Source: Muriicola sp041358175 (GTDB lineage: Bacteria > Bacteroidota > Bacteroidia > Flavobacteriales > Flavobacteriaceae). Taken from it: DNA of 64,000 bases. Below, piece after piece: positions 9,494 to 18,308 of this stretch. The stretch is from the NCBI RefSeq assembly GCF_041358175.1, contig NZ_JBGKBE010000007.1:62001-126000 (forward strand), read 5' to 3'. Made by a program: the position numbers and the translations under genes. The notes under the pieces are model-generated. The model saw only the letters and a program-made list of their open reading frames with translations, did not search any database and had not been told where the DNA came from. The stretch's first letter is position 1. Each line of letters opens with the position of its first letter.

Positions 9494-10525
9494 ATGAAAA
9501 TTTTAGTAACCGGTGCCGCCGGTTTTATCGGTTTTTTTGTAGCCAAATTACTTGCAGTTAAGGGGCATAAAGTTATTGGCTTAGACAATATAAATGATTA
9601 CTACGATCCCCTCTTAAAATACGCCAGGCTTAAAGAACTGGGTATTTCAAAAGACAGTGCCGAAAAATTTAATTTACTTACCAGCAGTCAATCCATAAAT
9701 AATTTTTCATTCATAAGGTTAAATCTTGAGAATCAGGAGGAACTTTCTGCACTTTTCGAAAAGGAAAAATTTGATGTTGTCTGCAATCTGGCTGCCCAGG
9801 CCGGGGTTCGTTACAGTATAGAAAATCCTCAGGCTTACATTGAAAGTAATGTAGTAGGATTTTTAAACATTCTTGAAAATTGCAGACATTTTAAAATCAA
9901 ACATTTAATCTACGCCAGTAGTTCAAGTGTTTATGGCCAAAATTCAAAAATACCCTTCGAGACCACTGACAGAGTAGATCATCCGGTTAGTCTGTACGCA
10001 GCTACCAAAAAAAGCAATGAGCTTATGGCTCATACTTATAGCCATCTCTTCGGTTTTTCTACAACTGGTTTGCGATTTTTCACGGTCTATGGTCCCTGGG
10101 GCAGGCCAGATATGGCCATGTTCTTATTTACTGAGGCTATATTAAAGGGCAACCCAATAAAGGTCTTTAACCATGGCCTACTGGAACGGGATTTTACTTA
10201 TATAGATGATATTACGGAAGGTGTTGTAAGAGTAGTAGAAGAAGATGTTAGCCTGCGTCTGGAAAAAGGGGACCTCTACAAGTTATACAATATAGGTAAT
10301 AATCAGTCGGTTAATTTAATGGATTTTATCGCGGCTATCGAGGATACGCTCCAGATCAAGGCCGATAAAGAAATGCTTCCAATGCAACCTGGAGATGTGG
10401 AAAAAACCTGGGCTAATGTGGATCCCCTCATCAAGGATTTTGATTACAGGCCTAATACAAAGATATCCGATGGTGTAGCCAAATTTGTAAAGTGGTATTT
10501 GGATTTTTATGGGCATAAAGAATAA
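9494..10525 (+). CDS. UDP-glucuronate 4-epimerase-like SDR protein
   Basis: 343 residues of an extended SDR. Rossmann motif is VTGAAGFIGFFVAKLL at the N-terminus and the catalytic YxxxK is in SLYAATKKSNELM, with SSSSVYG before it. DNINDYYDPLLKYARL and FFTVYGPWGRPDMA are typical of bacterial UDP-glucuronate 4-epimerases (CapI/LspL group), which make UDP-galacturonate from UDP-glucuronate. UDP-glucuronate would come from the UDP-glucose dehydrogenase encoded at 11709. The gene starts at a clear ATG after the A+T-rich spacer. Another epimerase of the same clan follows 178 bp downstream. Exact substrate is inferred from family resemblance. Confidence 0.85.
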   Translation: MKILVTGAAGFIGFFVAKLLAVKGHKVIGLDNINDYYDPLLKYARLKELGISKDSAEKFNLLTSSQSINNFSFIRLNLENQEELSALFEKEKFDVVCNLAAQAGVRYSIENPQAYIESNVVGFLNILENCRHFKIKHLIYASSSSVYGQNSKIPFETTDRVDHPVSLYAATKKSNELMAHTYSHLFGFSTTGLRFFTVYGPWGRPDMAMFLFTEAILKGNPIKVFNHGLLERDFTYIDDITEGVVRVVEEDVSLRLEKGDLYKLYNIGNNQSVNLMDFIAAIEDTLQIKADKEMLPMQPGDVEKTWANVDPLIKDFDYRPNTKISDGVAKFVKWYLDFYGHKE

Positions 10526-10703
10526 TAAAAATCCCTTATCCACCTTGTGTATTCACAACCAAAGTAACTTGCACCTGATCGGTTGTGCATTTAATTGAAA
10601 TTACCAGTTATATCCCTCTTATCGAGTAAATCCTCCTGTATATATATTTCCCAAGGATTAATTCGGGTATTTTGTTGATCTTTGAACACTGTAATTCGAA
10701 TAA

Positions 10704-11699
10704 ATGATATTAAAAAATCTTAACCTAAATCCAGATCTTAAAATTCTTGTTACCGGTGGTGCCGGTTTTATCGGTTCAAATCTGTGTGAAGTATTAGTAA
10801 ATAACGGCAATCAGATACGTTGTTTCGATAACCTGGCAACAGGCAAATTGGAAAATATCCAACATCTACAATCAGCTCACAACTTTGAATTTATTGAGGG
10901 TGATATACGGAATTTAGAGCATTGCGTTCAGGCCTGTGAAGGTATGGATTACGTGTTACATCAGGCTGCCCTCGGCTCAGTACCGCGCTCTATTAAAGAT
11001 CCTGTGACAAGCAATGCAGTAAATGTTGGAGGATTTCTCAATATGCTTGTAGCTGCAAGGGATGCCGGTGTTAAACGTTTTATTTATGCAGCCAGTTCGT
11101 CTACATATGGCGACTCTAAAAGCCTTCCAAAAGTAGAAGAAATCATCGGAAAGCCCTTATCGCCTTATGCTATTACCAAATATGTAAATGAACTATATGC
11201 TGATATTTTTAGCAAGACCTATGGTATTGAAACAATCGGCCTGCGGTATTTTAATGTATTTGGAAGGCGTCAGGACCCCAATGGGGCATACGCTGCTGTT
11301 ATCCCAAAATTCGTAATGCAATTAATGCAACACCAGTCACCTGTGATAAATGGTGACGGGTCTTTTTCTCGTGATTTCACTTATGTGGATAATGTCATTG
11401 AAATGAATATTCGGGCTATACTTGCCGAGGATAAAAATGCACTCAATACCGTTTATAATGTCGCTTTTGGGGAACGGACCAATCTCAATGAATTAGTCGT
11501 TCTGTTGAAAAAACACTTGTCAAAATTTGACTCAGGTATCGCGAAAGTAGACCCTGAATATGGTCCTGAACGTGAAGGGGATGTACCCCATTCTCTGGCT
11601 TCAATAGAAAAGGCAAAGAAACTACTTGGCTATGACCCCACATATGATATGGAATCTGGTCTCAAGCAGGCTGTAAATTGGTATTGGAATAATCTTTAA
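10704..11699 (+). CDS. UDP-N-acetylglucosamine 4-epimerase-like SDR protein (WbpP/TviC type)
   Basis: 331 residues. The Rossmann motif VTGGAGFIGSNLCEVL lies near residue 15 and the catalytic YxxxK in SPYAITKYVNELYA. The segment GLRYFNVFGRRQDPNGAYAAV is characteristic of the WbpP/TviC group, which interconverts UDP-GlcNAc(A) and UDP-GalNAc(A). It lies nine bases before a UDP-glucose dehydrogenase gene and upstream of a TviB/WbpO-like dehydrogenase. The TviB-TviC pairing is the known route to UDP-GalNAcA in Vi antigen and some O-antigens. Hence the polymer probably contains N-acetylgalactosaminuronic acid. Confidence 0.87.
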   Translation: MILKNLNLNPDLKILVTGGAGFIGSNLCEVLVNNGNQIRCFDNLATGKLENIQHLQSAHNFEFIEGDIRNLEHCVQACEGMDYVLHQAALGSVPRSIKDPVTSNAVNVGGFLNMLVAARDAGVKRFIYAASSSTYGDSKSLPKVEEIIGKPLSPYAITKYVNELYADIFSKTYGIETIGLRYFNVFGRRQDPNGAYAAVIPKFVMQLMQHQSPVINGDGSFSRDFTYVDNVIEMNIRAILAEDKNALNTVYNVAFGERTNLNELVVLLKKHLSKFDSGIAKVDPEYGPEREGDVPHSLASIEKAKKLLGYDPTYDMESGLKQAVNWYWNNL

Positions 11700-11708
11700 A
11701 TAAAAATC

Positions 11709-13064
11709 ATGAATCTAACAGTAATTGGCACTGGATACGTTGGTCTGGTAAGCGGAACCTGTTTCGCTGAAATGGGAAATAACGTAACCTGTGTGGACAT
11801 TGATAAGATCAAGATAGAAAACCTTAAAAAAGGTATTATCCCCATCTACGAACCTGGTTTGCAAGCTATGGTAGAGCGCAATATTAACAATAAAACACTC
11901 TTCTTTACGAGCAAATTAAATGAGGCTCTTCAGGAATGCGATATTGCCTTTATTGCCGTGGGTACTCCAATGGGGGAAGATGGCTCTGCAGATCTGCAGT
12001 ACGTACTTCAGGTAGCTCGCACTATTGGCGGGTATATGGATCACCCAATAATTGTAGTGAACAAGTCTACTGTACCAGTTGGTACCGCAGATAAAGTAAG
12101 GGCAGTCATTAATGAGGAACTTTCTAAACGAGATCTGGACATTGAATTCCATGTAGTATCTAACCCGGAATTTCTGAAAGAAGGAGATGCAATAAACGAT
12201 TTTTTAAAACCGGACCGTGTGATTGTTGGATCCGACGATCCAGACACCACGGACAAAATGCGTTCCCTGTATAATCCATTTTTTAGAAGTAGTATGGATC
12301 GTATGATTACCATGGATGTCCGTTCAGCTGAAATGACCAAATACGTGGCAAATGCAATGTTAGCAACCAAGATCTCTTTCATGAATGAAGTGGCTAATAT
12401 TTGCGAGCTGGTAGGAGCTGATGTTAATAAAGTACGTATAGGTATTGGATCCGACCACCGTATAGGATATAGTTTTATTTATCCTGGTGCTGGTTATGGG
12501 GGTTCATGTTTCCCAAAAGACGTGAAGGCATTGCATAGAACTGCGGCAGAACATGGCTACCAGGCGAAATTAATCAACGCCGTTGAAGAAGTTAACGATA
12601 GTCAAAAATTAGTCATTGCCAACAAAGTGATCAACCGGTTTGGAGAAGATCTCAGTGGAAAAACATTTGCGGTTTGGGGATTATCTTTTAAACCCCAAAC
12701 GGATGATATGCGCGAAGCTCCTTCTATATACATAATCAAAGCACTTGCCGAACGGGGGGCTAAAATAAAGGCTTATGACCCAAAAGCCATGGACGAAGCC
12801 AGGCATTTTTATCTTAAAGATGTCCCAGGGATTTCTTATTGCAATTCCAAATATGAAACCCTTCCGGATTCAGATGCCATGCTACTTTTGACGGAGTGGA
12901 AGGAATTCCGGGCACCGGATTTCGAGGAATTGAAAACCCAGTTAAAAGAGCCGGTAATTTTCGACGGACGTAATCAGTATGAAGATGAGAAGTTGCTCCA
13001 ATTGGGTTTCGAATACTACCAAATTGGGAAAAGAGGGATGCATAAGCTCAACCCTGCGCACTAA
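11709..13064 (+). CDS. ugd: UDP-glucose 6-dehydrogenase
   Basis: 451 residues. NAD-binding motif is VIGTGYVGLVSGTCFAEMG; the central signature is NPEFLKEGDAINDFLKPDR; the catalytic cysteine lies in YPGAGYGGSCFPKDVKAL; the C-terminal domain has VWGLSFKPQTDDMREAPS. This combination marks UDP-glucose 6-dehydrogenase, which oxidises UDP-glucose twice to UDP-glucuronate. The UDP-glucuronate epimerase at 9494 would use its product. Spacing to the preceding epimerase is nine bases, and to the next dehydrogenase 24 bases, so the three form one transcription unit. Family length is about 440 residues, so the gene is intact. Confidence 0.94.
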   Translation: MNLTVIGTGYVGLVSGTCFAEMGNNVTCVDIDKIKIENLKKGIIPIYEPGLQAMVERNINNKTLFFTSKLNEALQECDIAFIAVGTPMGEDGSADLQYVLQVARTIGGYMDHPIIVVNKSTVPVGTADKVRAVINEELSKRDLDIEFHVVSNPEFLKEGDAINDFLKPDRVIVGSDDPDTTDKMRSLYNPFFRSSMDRMITMDVRSAEMTKYVANAMLATKISFMNEVANICELVGADVNKVRIGIGSDHRIGYSFIYPGAGYGGSCFPKDVKALHRTAAEHGYQAKLINAVEEVNDSQKLVIANKVINRFGEDLSGKTFAVWGLSFKPQTDDMREAPSIYIIKALAERGAKIKAYDPKAMDEARHFYLKDVPGISYCNSKYETLPDSDAMLLLTEWKEFRAPDFEELKTQLKEPVIFDGRNQYEDEKLLQLGFEYYQIGKRGMHKLNPAH

Positions 13065-13088
13065 TTGTAACCAAAAGACTTAAGAAGG

Positions 13089-14369
13089 ATGTCTGAAATT
13101 AAAATTGCAATCATAGGGTTAGGATACGTTGGCCTCCCACTTGCCCGCTTATTTGCCACAAAGTATCCGGTTATCGGATTTGATATTAACAAGGAACGTG
13201 TTGAAGAGCTACAGAGTGGCAAAGACAGCACTTTGGAGGTAGAGGATGAAGTACTGCAAGAGGTGCTGAAATCTACTCCTAATATGACTTCAGGGCTTTA
13301 TTGTACAGACCAGGTTAATACTATTGCCGACTGTAACATTTATGTAGTTACCGTCCCTACCCCTGTAGATCATACCAATCGCCCCATTCTCGTTCCTTTG
13401 TACAAGTCGAGTGAAACCGTTGGCAAAGTGCTCAAAAAAGGGGATTTGGTAATATACGAGTCGACAGTTTATCCCGGGGTAACTGAAGAGGAATGTGTTC
13501 CAGTCCTGGAGAAATTCAGTGGCCTAATATTTAATAAGGATTTTTTTGTTGGTTATTCCCCAGAACGTATCAACCCCGGAGATAAAGAGCATACCGTTGA
13601 TAAAATTTTAAAGGTGACTTCAGGTTCAACACCGGAAATGGGGAAGAAAGTGGATGCTTTATATGCCTCAGTGATCTCTGCCGGGACCCATCTGGCGCCT
13701 TCGATCAAGGTAGCTGAAGCCGCCAAAGTAATAGAGAACTCCCAGCGGGATATCAATATCGCCTTTGTGAATGAGCTTGCGAAGATCTTTAACCTGATGG
13801 GGATTGATACTCATGCGGTTCTGGAAGCAGCAGGAACCAAATGGAACTTCCTGCCTTTTAAACCAGGTCTTGTTGGAGGTCACTGCATTGGAGTGGATCC
13901 TTATTATCTTGCACAAAAGGCGCAGCAATTTGGTTATCATCCTGAAATCATCTTAACCGGTAGGAGGATGAATGACGGAATGGGAAAATATGTGGCCTCT
14001 GAGGTGATTAAACTTATGGTGCAAAAGGACATCAAGGTAAAAGGTTCTAAAATTCTTGTTTTGGGAATAACCTTTAAGGAAAACTGTCCGGACGTTAGAA
14101 ATACTAAAGCTGTAGACTTAATTAAAGACTTAATAAGCTACGGAACAGATATGACCGTCTATGATCCATGGGCCTCTCCAGAAGAGGTTAAAAAAGAATA
14201 TGGATTAACCACCACTCAGGATTTACCTGAGGGTCCTTTTGATACGGTAGTCCTTGCAGTGGCCCATAAAGAATATTTACAATTGGGGTTAAGGGAGTTG
14301 CTAAATGAAAAAGGAATTCTTTATGATGTAAAAGGAGTTTTAAAAGAGCGTGTGGATGCCAGACTTTGA
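13089..14369 (+). CDS. UDP-N-acetyl-hexosamine 6-dehydrogenase (TviB/WbpO-like)
   Basis: 426 residues of a nucleotide-sugar dehydrogenase distinct from the preceding UDP-glucose enzyme. Motifs are IIGLGYVGLPLARLFA, VPTPVDHTNRPILVPL, GYSPERINPGDKEH, KVIENSQRDINIAFVNELA and the cysteine loop GLVGGHCIGVDPYYLAQKA. This is the pattern of the TviB/WbpO/VipA group, which oxidises UDP-GlcNAc or UDP-GalNAc to the uronic acid. With the WbpP/TviC-like epimerase at 10704 it gives a route to UDP-GalNAcA. It ends the plus-strand operon; a bidirectional terminator follows 20-55 bases later. Confidence 0.9.
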   Translation: MSEIKIAIIGLGYVGLPLARLFATKYPVIGFDINKERVEELQSGKDSTLEVEDEVLQEVLKSTPNMTSGLYCTDQVNTIADCNIYVVTVPTPVDHTNRPILVPLYKSSETVGKVLKKGDLVIYESTVYPGVTEEECVPVLEKFSGLIFNKDFFVGYSPERINPGDKEHTVDKILKVTSGSTPEMGKKVDALYASVISAGTHLAPSIKVAEAAKVIENSQRDINIAFVNELAKIFNLMGIDTHAVLEAAGTKWNFLPFKPGLVGGHCIGVDPYYLAQKAQQFGYHPEIILTGRRMNDGMGKYVASEVIKLMVQKDIKVKGSKILVLGITFKENCPDVRNTKAVDLIKDLISYGTDMTVYDPWASPEEVKKEYGLTTTQDLPEGPFDTVVLAVAHKEYLQLGLRELLNEKGILYDVKGVLKERVDARL

Positions 14370-14389
14370 TAATCTTCAAAAGAACAAAC

Positions 14390-14424
14390 AAAAAAATCCT
14401 GACAGAGTTGTCAGGATTTTTTTC
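14390..14424. terminator. Bidirectional rho-independent terminator
   Basis: The stem TCCTGACA (14397-14404) with TGTCAGGA (14409-14416) has a 4-nt GAGT loop, an A-run on the left and a T-run (14417-14423) on the right. It can stop the plus-strand dehydrogenase operon and, in the other direction, the lyase gene whose stop is at 14445. Confidence 0.93.
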
Positions 14425-14444
14425 TTGTATACTTATACTCTTAC

Positions 14445-15956
14445 CTATCTACTCGGGTCAACGTCTTGATAGGTTCCATCAGGGCCATTCCACATTATAA
14501 TATTATCATAATAAATATCAGTTCCATTACCCAATCCTGATGAATTCGACCAATAAGGTCCTATTTTGGGTGTTATACCTCTTATTTCCCCTCCATTTTT
14601 TTCATAACGATAAAGGGTTGTTCCAACGTGGTCAACTATTTTTGTTCCGTTCGCCCATATTTCTACAAAACCATCGCTCCTAAGATCATGACCTGCATGC
14701 GCTCTTGAAAGAGAAGTACAATCAGGACCAGCATAATTAGCACCAAACCCGCCTTTATAATGAACAACAATATCAATCCATTCACCGGGGTTATAATCAA
14801 AAAATACCTTGCTTGTTCCTGTTCCTGCTCCATTCCAGCCACCCAAAGTAGCGCTTGTTTGATCTACCCTTGTTACATCATCACAAATACTCCAATATAA
14901 TTGAGTGTCAGTTGAGCCTTGACGCAGAGATAAAGGATTTACCGTAGAGCTGCCTCCGGGAGCCAGATTTCTTGCTTGAAAATAAATTCTATCATCCTCC
15001 ATCGGATCAGCTATATATATTGAAAAAGCAAGCCACCATTCTCCATAGGAAAGAGCACCGTCCTTGCCAAATTCATTTCTGCTAGAATTACCATTGTAGG
15101 ATCCTAACCAAATAGCCCTGCCGCCGTTTCTTCCTGCCCTTAATGGCGAATCGGGGTGGTCTGTGGTTCTTGGTTCTCCGTTGTCAACTTCCCACTGGTT
15201 TCTATATGGTTCTGCCGAACCGTTCGGCCCCCATTGTTCATAAGAGTAAGTATTAGAACTAAAATCAGTAAAAAGATATGTTGCTCCTGGCAAGCCCGCT
15301 TCTGAATCAATAGTTGTTATGCCTATATCTTCTAAGCTCATGTTGCGAAACTCCCATGTATCTCCAACTTCACGACCTCCTAAATTAAAATCGTTACCGC
15401 TTGCCCCTCCGCCAGAAACCTGACCATTCCATTCAAAAGAATATTGTGTCCAGGTGGATGCAATAGTTGGAGTGGCAATTTCATTATATCTTTGCCCAAT
15501 TTGTAACTCACCATTTCCTACAATTTGTCTTGCTTCAAAGGTCAATCTGTACCGCCTTGACTCATAAACACGATCGGGATAAACGTCAGTATACACAGCC
15601 GACCAGTTTTCATCTGAGGATGTGACACTGCCATTTGCTATTACAGTTAAAACACCACCTGTCGCATTAGAACCATTTAAAAGATTCCATCCTTCTGCGT
15701 CATTAAATGTTCCATTTGGTAATAAATTAACACCATCACCTCTAGAAGTTGGATTTGCTGGGTCACTTCCGTTCTGTCCGGTACTTCCATCAGTACCATC
15801 ACTACCATCACTACCAGGATTGTCTATTGATTCTATTTCTTGATCTACGAGAACGGTATCGAGCAATAGATCTGAATCCTTACTACAAGAAGTAAAGAAT
15901 AGAATACTACAAATAAAGCATGCTAATACTAGGGAATTTTGGGGATAAAATTTCAT
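14445..15956 (-). CDS. Secreted heparin-lyase-I-like polysaccharide lyase lipoprotein with CBM-like domain
   Basis: 503 residues. The signal peptide ends in lipobox FFTSC (Cys 24), so the protein is a lipoprotein. A Gly/Ser/Asp-rich linker (GSDGSDGTDGSTG) follows, then a carbohydrate-binding-like beta domain (LLPNGTFNDAEGWNLL to about residue 210). The C-terminal about 280 residues resemble the concanavalin-like lyases of the heparin lyase I / glucuronan lyase type (PF14099): SSRNEFG, DRIYFQARN, GEWIDIVVHYKGG and GITPKIGPYWS near the end. Such enzymes cleave uronic-acid polymers by beta-elimination. Location within the biosynthetic locus suggests trimming or release of the polymer made here. 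Substrate is unknown; a non-catalytic binding role is possible. Confidence 0.75.
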   Translation of the reverse strand: MKFYPQNSLVLACFICSILFFTSCSKDSDLLLDTVLVDQEIESIDNPGSDGSDGTDGSTGQNGSDPANPTSRGDGVNLLPNGTFNDAEGWNLLNGSNATGGVLTVIANGSVTSSDENWSAVYTDVYPDRVYESRRYRLTFEARQIVGNGELQIGQRYNEIATPTIASTWTQYSFEWNGQVSGGGASGNDFNLGGREVGDTWEFRNMSLEDIGITTIDSEAGLPGATYLFTDFSSNTYSYEQWGPNGSAEPYRNQWEVDNGEPRTTDHPDSPLRAGRNGGRAIWLGSYNGNSSRNEFGKDGALSYGEWWLAFSIYIADPMEDDRIYFQARNLAPGGSSTVNPLSLRQGSTDTQLYWSICDDVTRVDQTSATLGGWNGAGTGTSKVFFDYNPGEWIDIVVHYKGGFGANYAGPDCTSLSRAHAGHDLRSDGFVEIWANGTKIVDHVGTTLYRYEKNGGEIRGITPKIGPYWSNSSGLGNGTDIYYDNIIMWNGPDGTYQDVDPSR

Positions 15957-16810
15957 GTGATAAATAAATTAAGTTCCTATTATAATCAAATTTGGGTTCG
16001 CTAAAATTATTTAAAATTCAATAATCATCGCTAAAAAGCATCAGTTTTTCGATGAAATACCCAATTGACACATAATCTTTAACGATCGTGACTATGCTTT
16101 TGGATGTCACCGTTTCCAGTATTCGATGAACTACACTTTTTTTTAACAAACAGTTAAGATTTTAGGAGGAGCTAATCAAATCTGATGAGTAGAAAGGGAG
16201 AATTCAATCCTGCCCAATGATAATTTATAGAGTTTTAAACTTTTATAGGTATTCCGTATTACCAAAACGTATTGGAAATTTGGGGCAAACGAAAGTTGCA
16301 CCCGGAGTGTCCAAGATGGAATAATATGATATTAGCTAAAAGTCTCGAGAGAGTAGGTTAAAAATCTGAGTAATTGTTAATTTGAAACTATCATACATTA
16401 TTGAAGTAAGATAGTTCTTGAGTCTTTCGCTGGATTAATTACCATTAGGAAATCCAAACTTCAGATTATAGGCATTCTGGTAAATTATAGATTTTGTCCA
16501 ACTGTTATGAAGCAAGAATTGCAAGAAATAATCTACATCTTTATTTTTCAGAAGATTTACCATAGGTTTTAAAATTCCATTTACTAAAATAACCTAAGTG
16601 TGATATGCATATAGAGTAAACATAGATATTTTGTATAGATGAAGTTCTTTGGACTTCTGAGACGTGAGTACTCAATCCGGAAGATGTTCTTGAGACGGTC
16701 TATGATGGACTCTGATTTTTGACCATCTAACCCATAAATTTATTCGTGTTTGTTCCTTCTTAATTAAAATTCAAAATAATTACAATCTTTTTGATCTTAA
16801 AATGGGAATA
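15957..16810. other. 854-bp spacer with transposase remnant
   Basis: No intact gene is seen. The right part (16584-16730, minus) encodes an eroded transposase C-terminus, listed separately. A 33-codon plus-strand frame at 16260-16361 (beginning YQNVLEIWGKRKLHPEC) looks protein-like but is unidentified. The rest is A+T-rich without strong hairpins. The spacer probably marks an old insertion or rearrangement between the lyase and flippase genes. Confidence 0.55.
16584..16730 (-). pseudogene. Remnant of an IS982-like transposase C-terminus
   Basis: Reading the minus strand from 16730 gives 48 codons and a TAG at 16584-16586. They contain SIIDRLKNIFRIEYSRLRSP, then KNF. This closely resembles the C-terminal region after the catalytic Glu in Bacteroidota IS982 transposases, typically a LKN.xQIEHTRHRSxxNF pattern. 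A stop codon lies just upstream in the same frame, no start is present, and the expected AYxxxPKKPS tail is degraded. Family assignment comes from memory of the motif, not from a search. Confidence 0.5.
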
Positions 16811-18271
16811 TTACCCTTTGTTCACGGTATTTCTAATTGCCAATTCTAAATATTGCCCAAATACAGAAGGTTTAAGCTTCAATAAACCAGCACATAATAT
16901 CAACAGACCTGCCGTAAATACAATAAACATCGTGACATCAGTTTCACCCAATAAATTAAACAAATATTTATATGCAAAAATCAATATACCAAGATACAGT
17001 CCCAGTCTCAATCCTGCCACCAAGGGCTGATAAAAATATTCTCCAATAGATCCCTTGAAAACGTTCTTTACTAAAACGATCATCATTAAATAGTTTATAA
17101 AATGGCTTACAACAATTCCAACGGCTGCACCATTGATTCCGTAGAAATAACCCAAAGCACCAGAAAGTACTAAGATGATTACCGTAAATATGTATTTGCG
17201 AGTGACATTTTTATAAACAAGACCTTTTGCCTTAATGACTTCATCTGTTGTTTTTCCGGCATTACTGAAGGTTAGAATGAGAAACATAATTTGTAGAGGT
17301 AAGACAGCTTCTGGCCAATTTGATCCCATCAGAATTTGTACAATTTCTGCTGAAAAAAAAACTAGAAAAACCGTTGCGGGAATCATAATCGAGTTACTAA
17401 ACCCCAACCCAAACTTGTATATTTTAATCAATCTTTCATTCTCATCCTGGATTTCGGACATTACAGGAAACATAACCTGGTTCATAATCTGTGCAAGAAA
17501 TTCACTGGGTATTTCCTTTACTCTAGAGGCTCTTTCATAAACACCGAGCATATCTTGTGTAAAGAATTTTCCAAATATCAAATTCAGACCATTTCTAGAT
17601 AAAAAACTACCAATCGTTAACAACACGATACCAAAACCAAAACTAAACAACTGACGGGCTTCTTTATAATGAATCTTCAAGCTTATTTTCATTGGAGCCA
17701 AATAGAACAAAGCTATTGAGCTTAGCAAGGAGGTAATAAGAGTCGCAAAAACCAAAGACCATACTCCATTACCATTCATAGCTAAATAAACACCTGTACC
17801 ATAACCAATTATATTTGAGACAATGTTGACTATCGCAACATTTTTAAAGGAATAATATTTAAAAAGCAGGTTGATTGAAATATGGCTCAGAGCGAGTAAT
17901 ATGAGGTTTAACGAAGATACTTTAATGAGATTATCTAACCTAAGGTCATTATATGCAGAAGCAATAAACGGAGCCGTAATATATAAAACGGCATATAATA
18001 GGAGGCCAATGAAAAGGCTGGTTTGCAAGGCGCCATTGGCATGTTTGTTATTTATTTCCTTTCGTTGTATCAAGGCAGAACCCATACCACCCAGCACAAA
18101 AATATTCCCAATGCCTATAATTGCATAGATAATAGCCATAAGACCATAGTCTTCTTTAAGTAAAAGCCTGGTCATAATAGAAAAGTAAATGATCTTTAAA
18201 AGATTTAGGGAAAGGACTGAAACTGACTGCCATTTACCTGCATGCTTAATTTTATCGCCAAGGCTCCTCAT
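16811..18271 (-). CDS. wzx: Wzx-like oligosaccharide flippase (MOP superfamily)
   Basis: 486 residues, strongly hydrophobic throughout with about 12-14 membrane helices. The N-terminus carries the family hallmark of a short cytoplasmic part followed by FSIMTRLLLKEDYGLMAII, as in the RfbX/Wzx (PST) group. The protein would flip the undecaprenyl-diphosphate-linked repeat unit across the inner membrane for Wzy. It is the last gene of a minus-strand operon (polymerase, glycosyltransferase, flippase), 37 bp after the glycosyltransferase. ATG at 18269-18271. No other flippase is present in the window. Confidence 0.9.
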   Translation of the reverse strand: MRSLGDKIKHAGKWQSVSVLSLNLLKIIYFSIMTRLLLKEDYGLMAIIYAIIGIGNIFVLGGMGSALIQRKEINNKHANGALQTSLFIGLLLYAVLYITAPFIASAYNDLRLDNLIKVSSLNLILLALSHISINLLFKYYSFKNVAIVNIVSNIIGYGTGVYLAMNGNGVWSLVFATLITSLLSSIALFYLAPMKISLKIHYKEARQLFSFGFGIVLLTIGSFLSRNGLNLIFGKFFTQDMLGVYERASRVKEIPSEFLAQIMNQVMFPVMSEIQDENERLIKIYKFGLGFSNSIMIPATVFLVFFSAEIVQILMGSNWPEAVLPLQIMFLILTFSNAGKTTDEVIKAKGLVYKNVTRKYIFTVIILVLSGALGYFYGINGAAVGIVVSHFINYLMMIVLVKNVFKGSIGEYFYQPLVAGLRLGLYLGILIFAYKYLFNLLGETDVTMFIVFTAGLLILCAGLLKLKPSVFGQYLELAIRNTVNKG

Positions 18272-18308
18272 ACAGTCATATTAATTTTGCAAGGTCTGTC
18301 GGTTTACT

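Noticed and set aside
10554..10587. Inverted repeat CACAACC (10554-10560) / GGTTGTG (10581-10587) as a terminator after the UDP-glucuronate epimerase gene
   Set aside because: Only 7 bp with a 20-nt loop and no T-run; probably chance.
16260..16361. Plus-strand 33-codon frame (YQNVLEIWGKRKLHPEC onward)
   Set aside because: It looks protein-like but has no start and I could not relate it to any family; too short to call.
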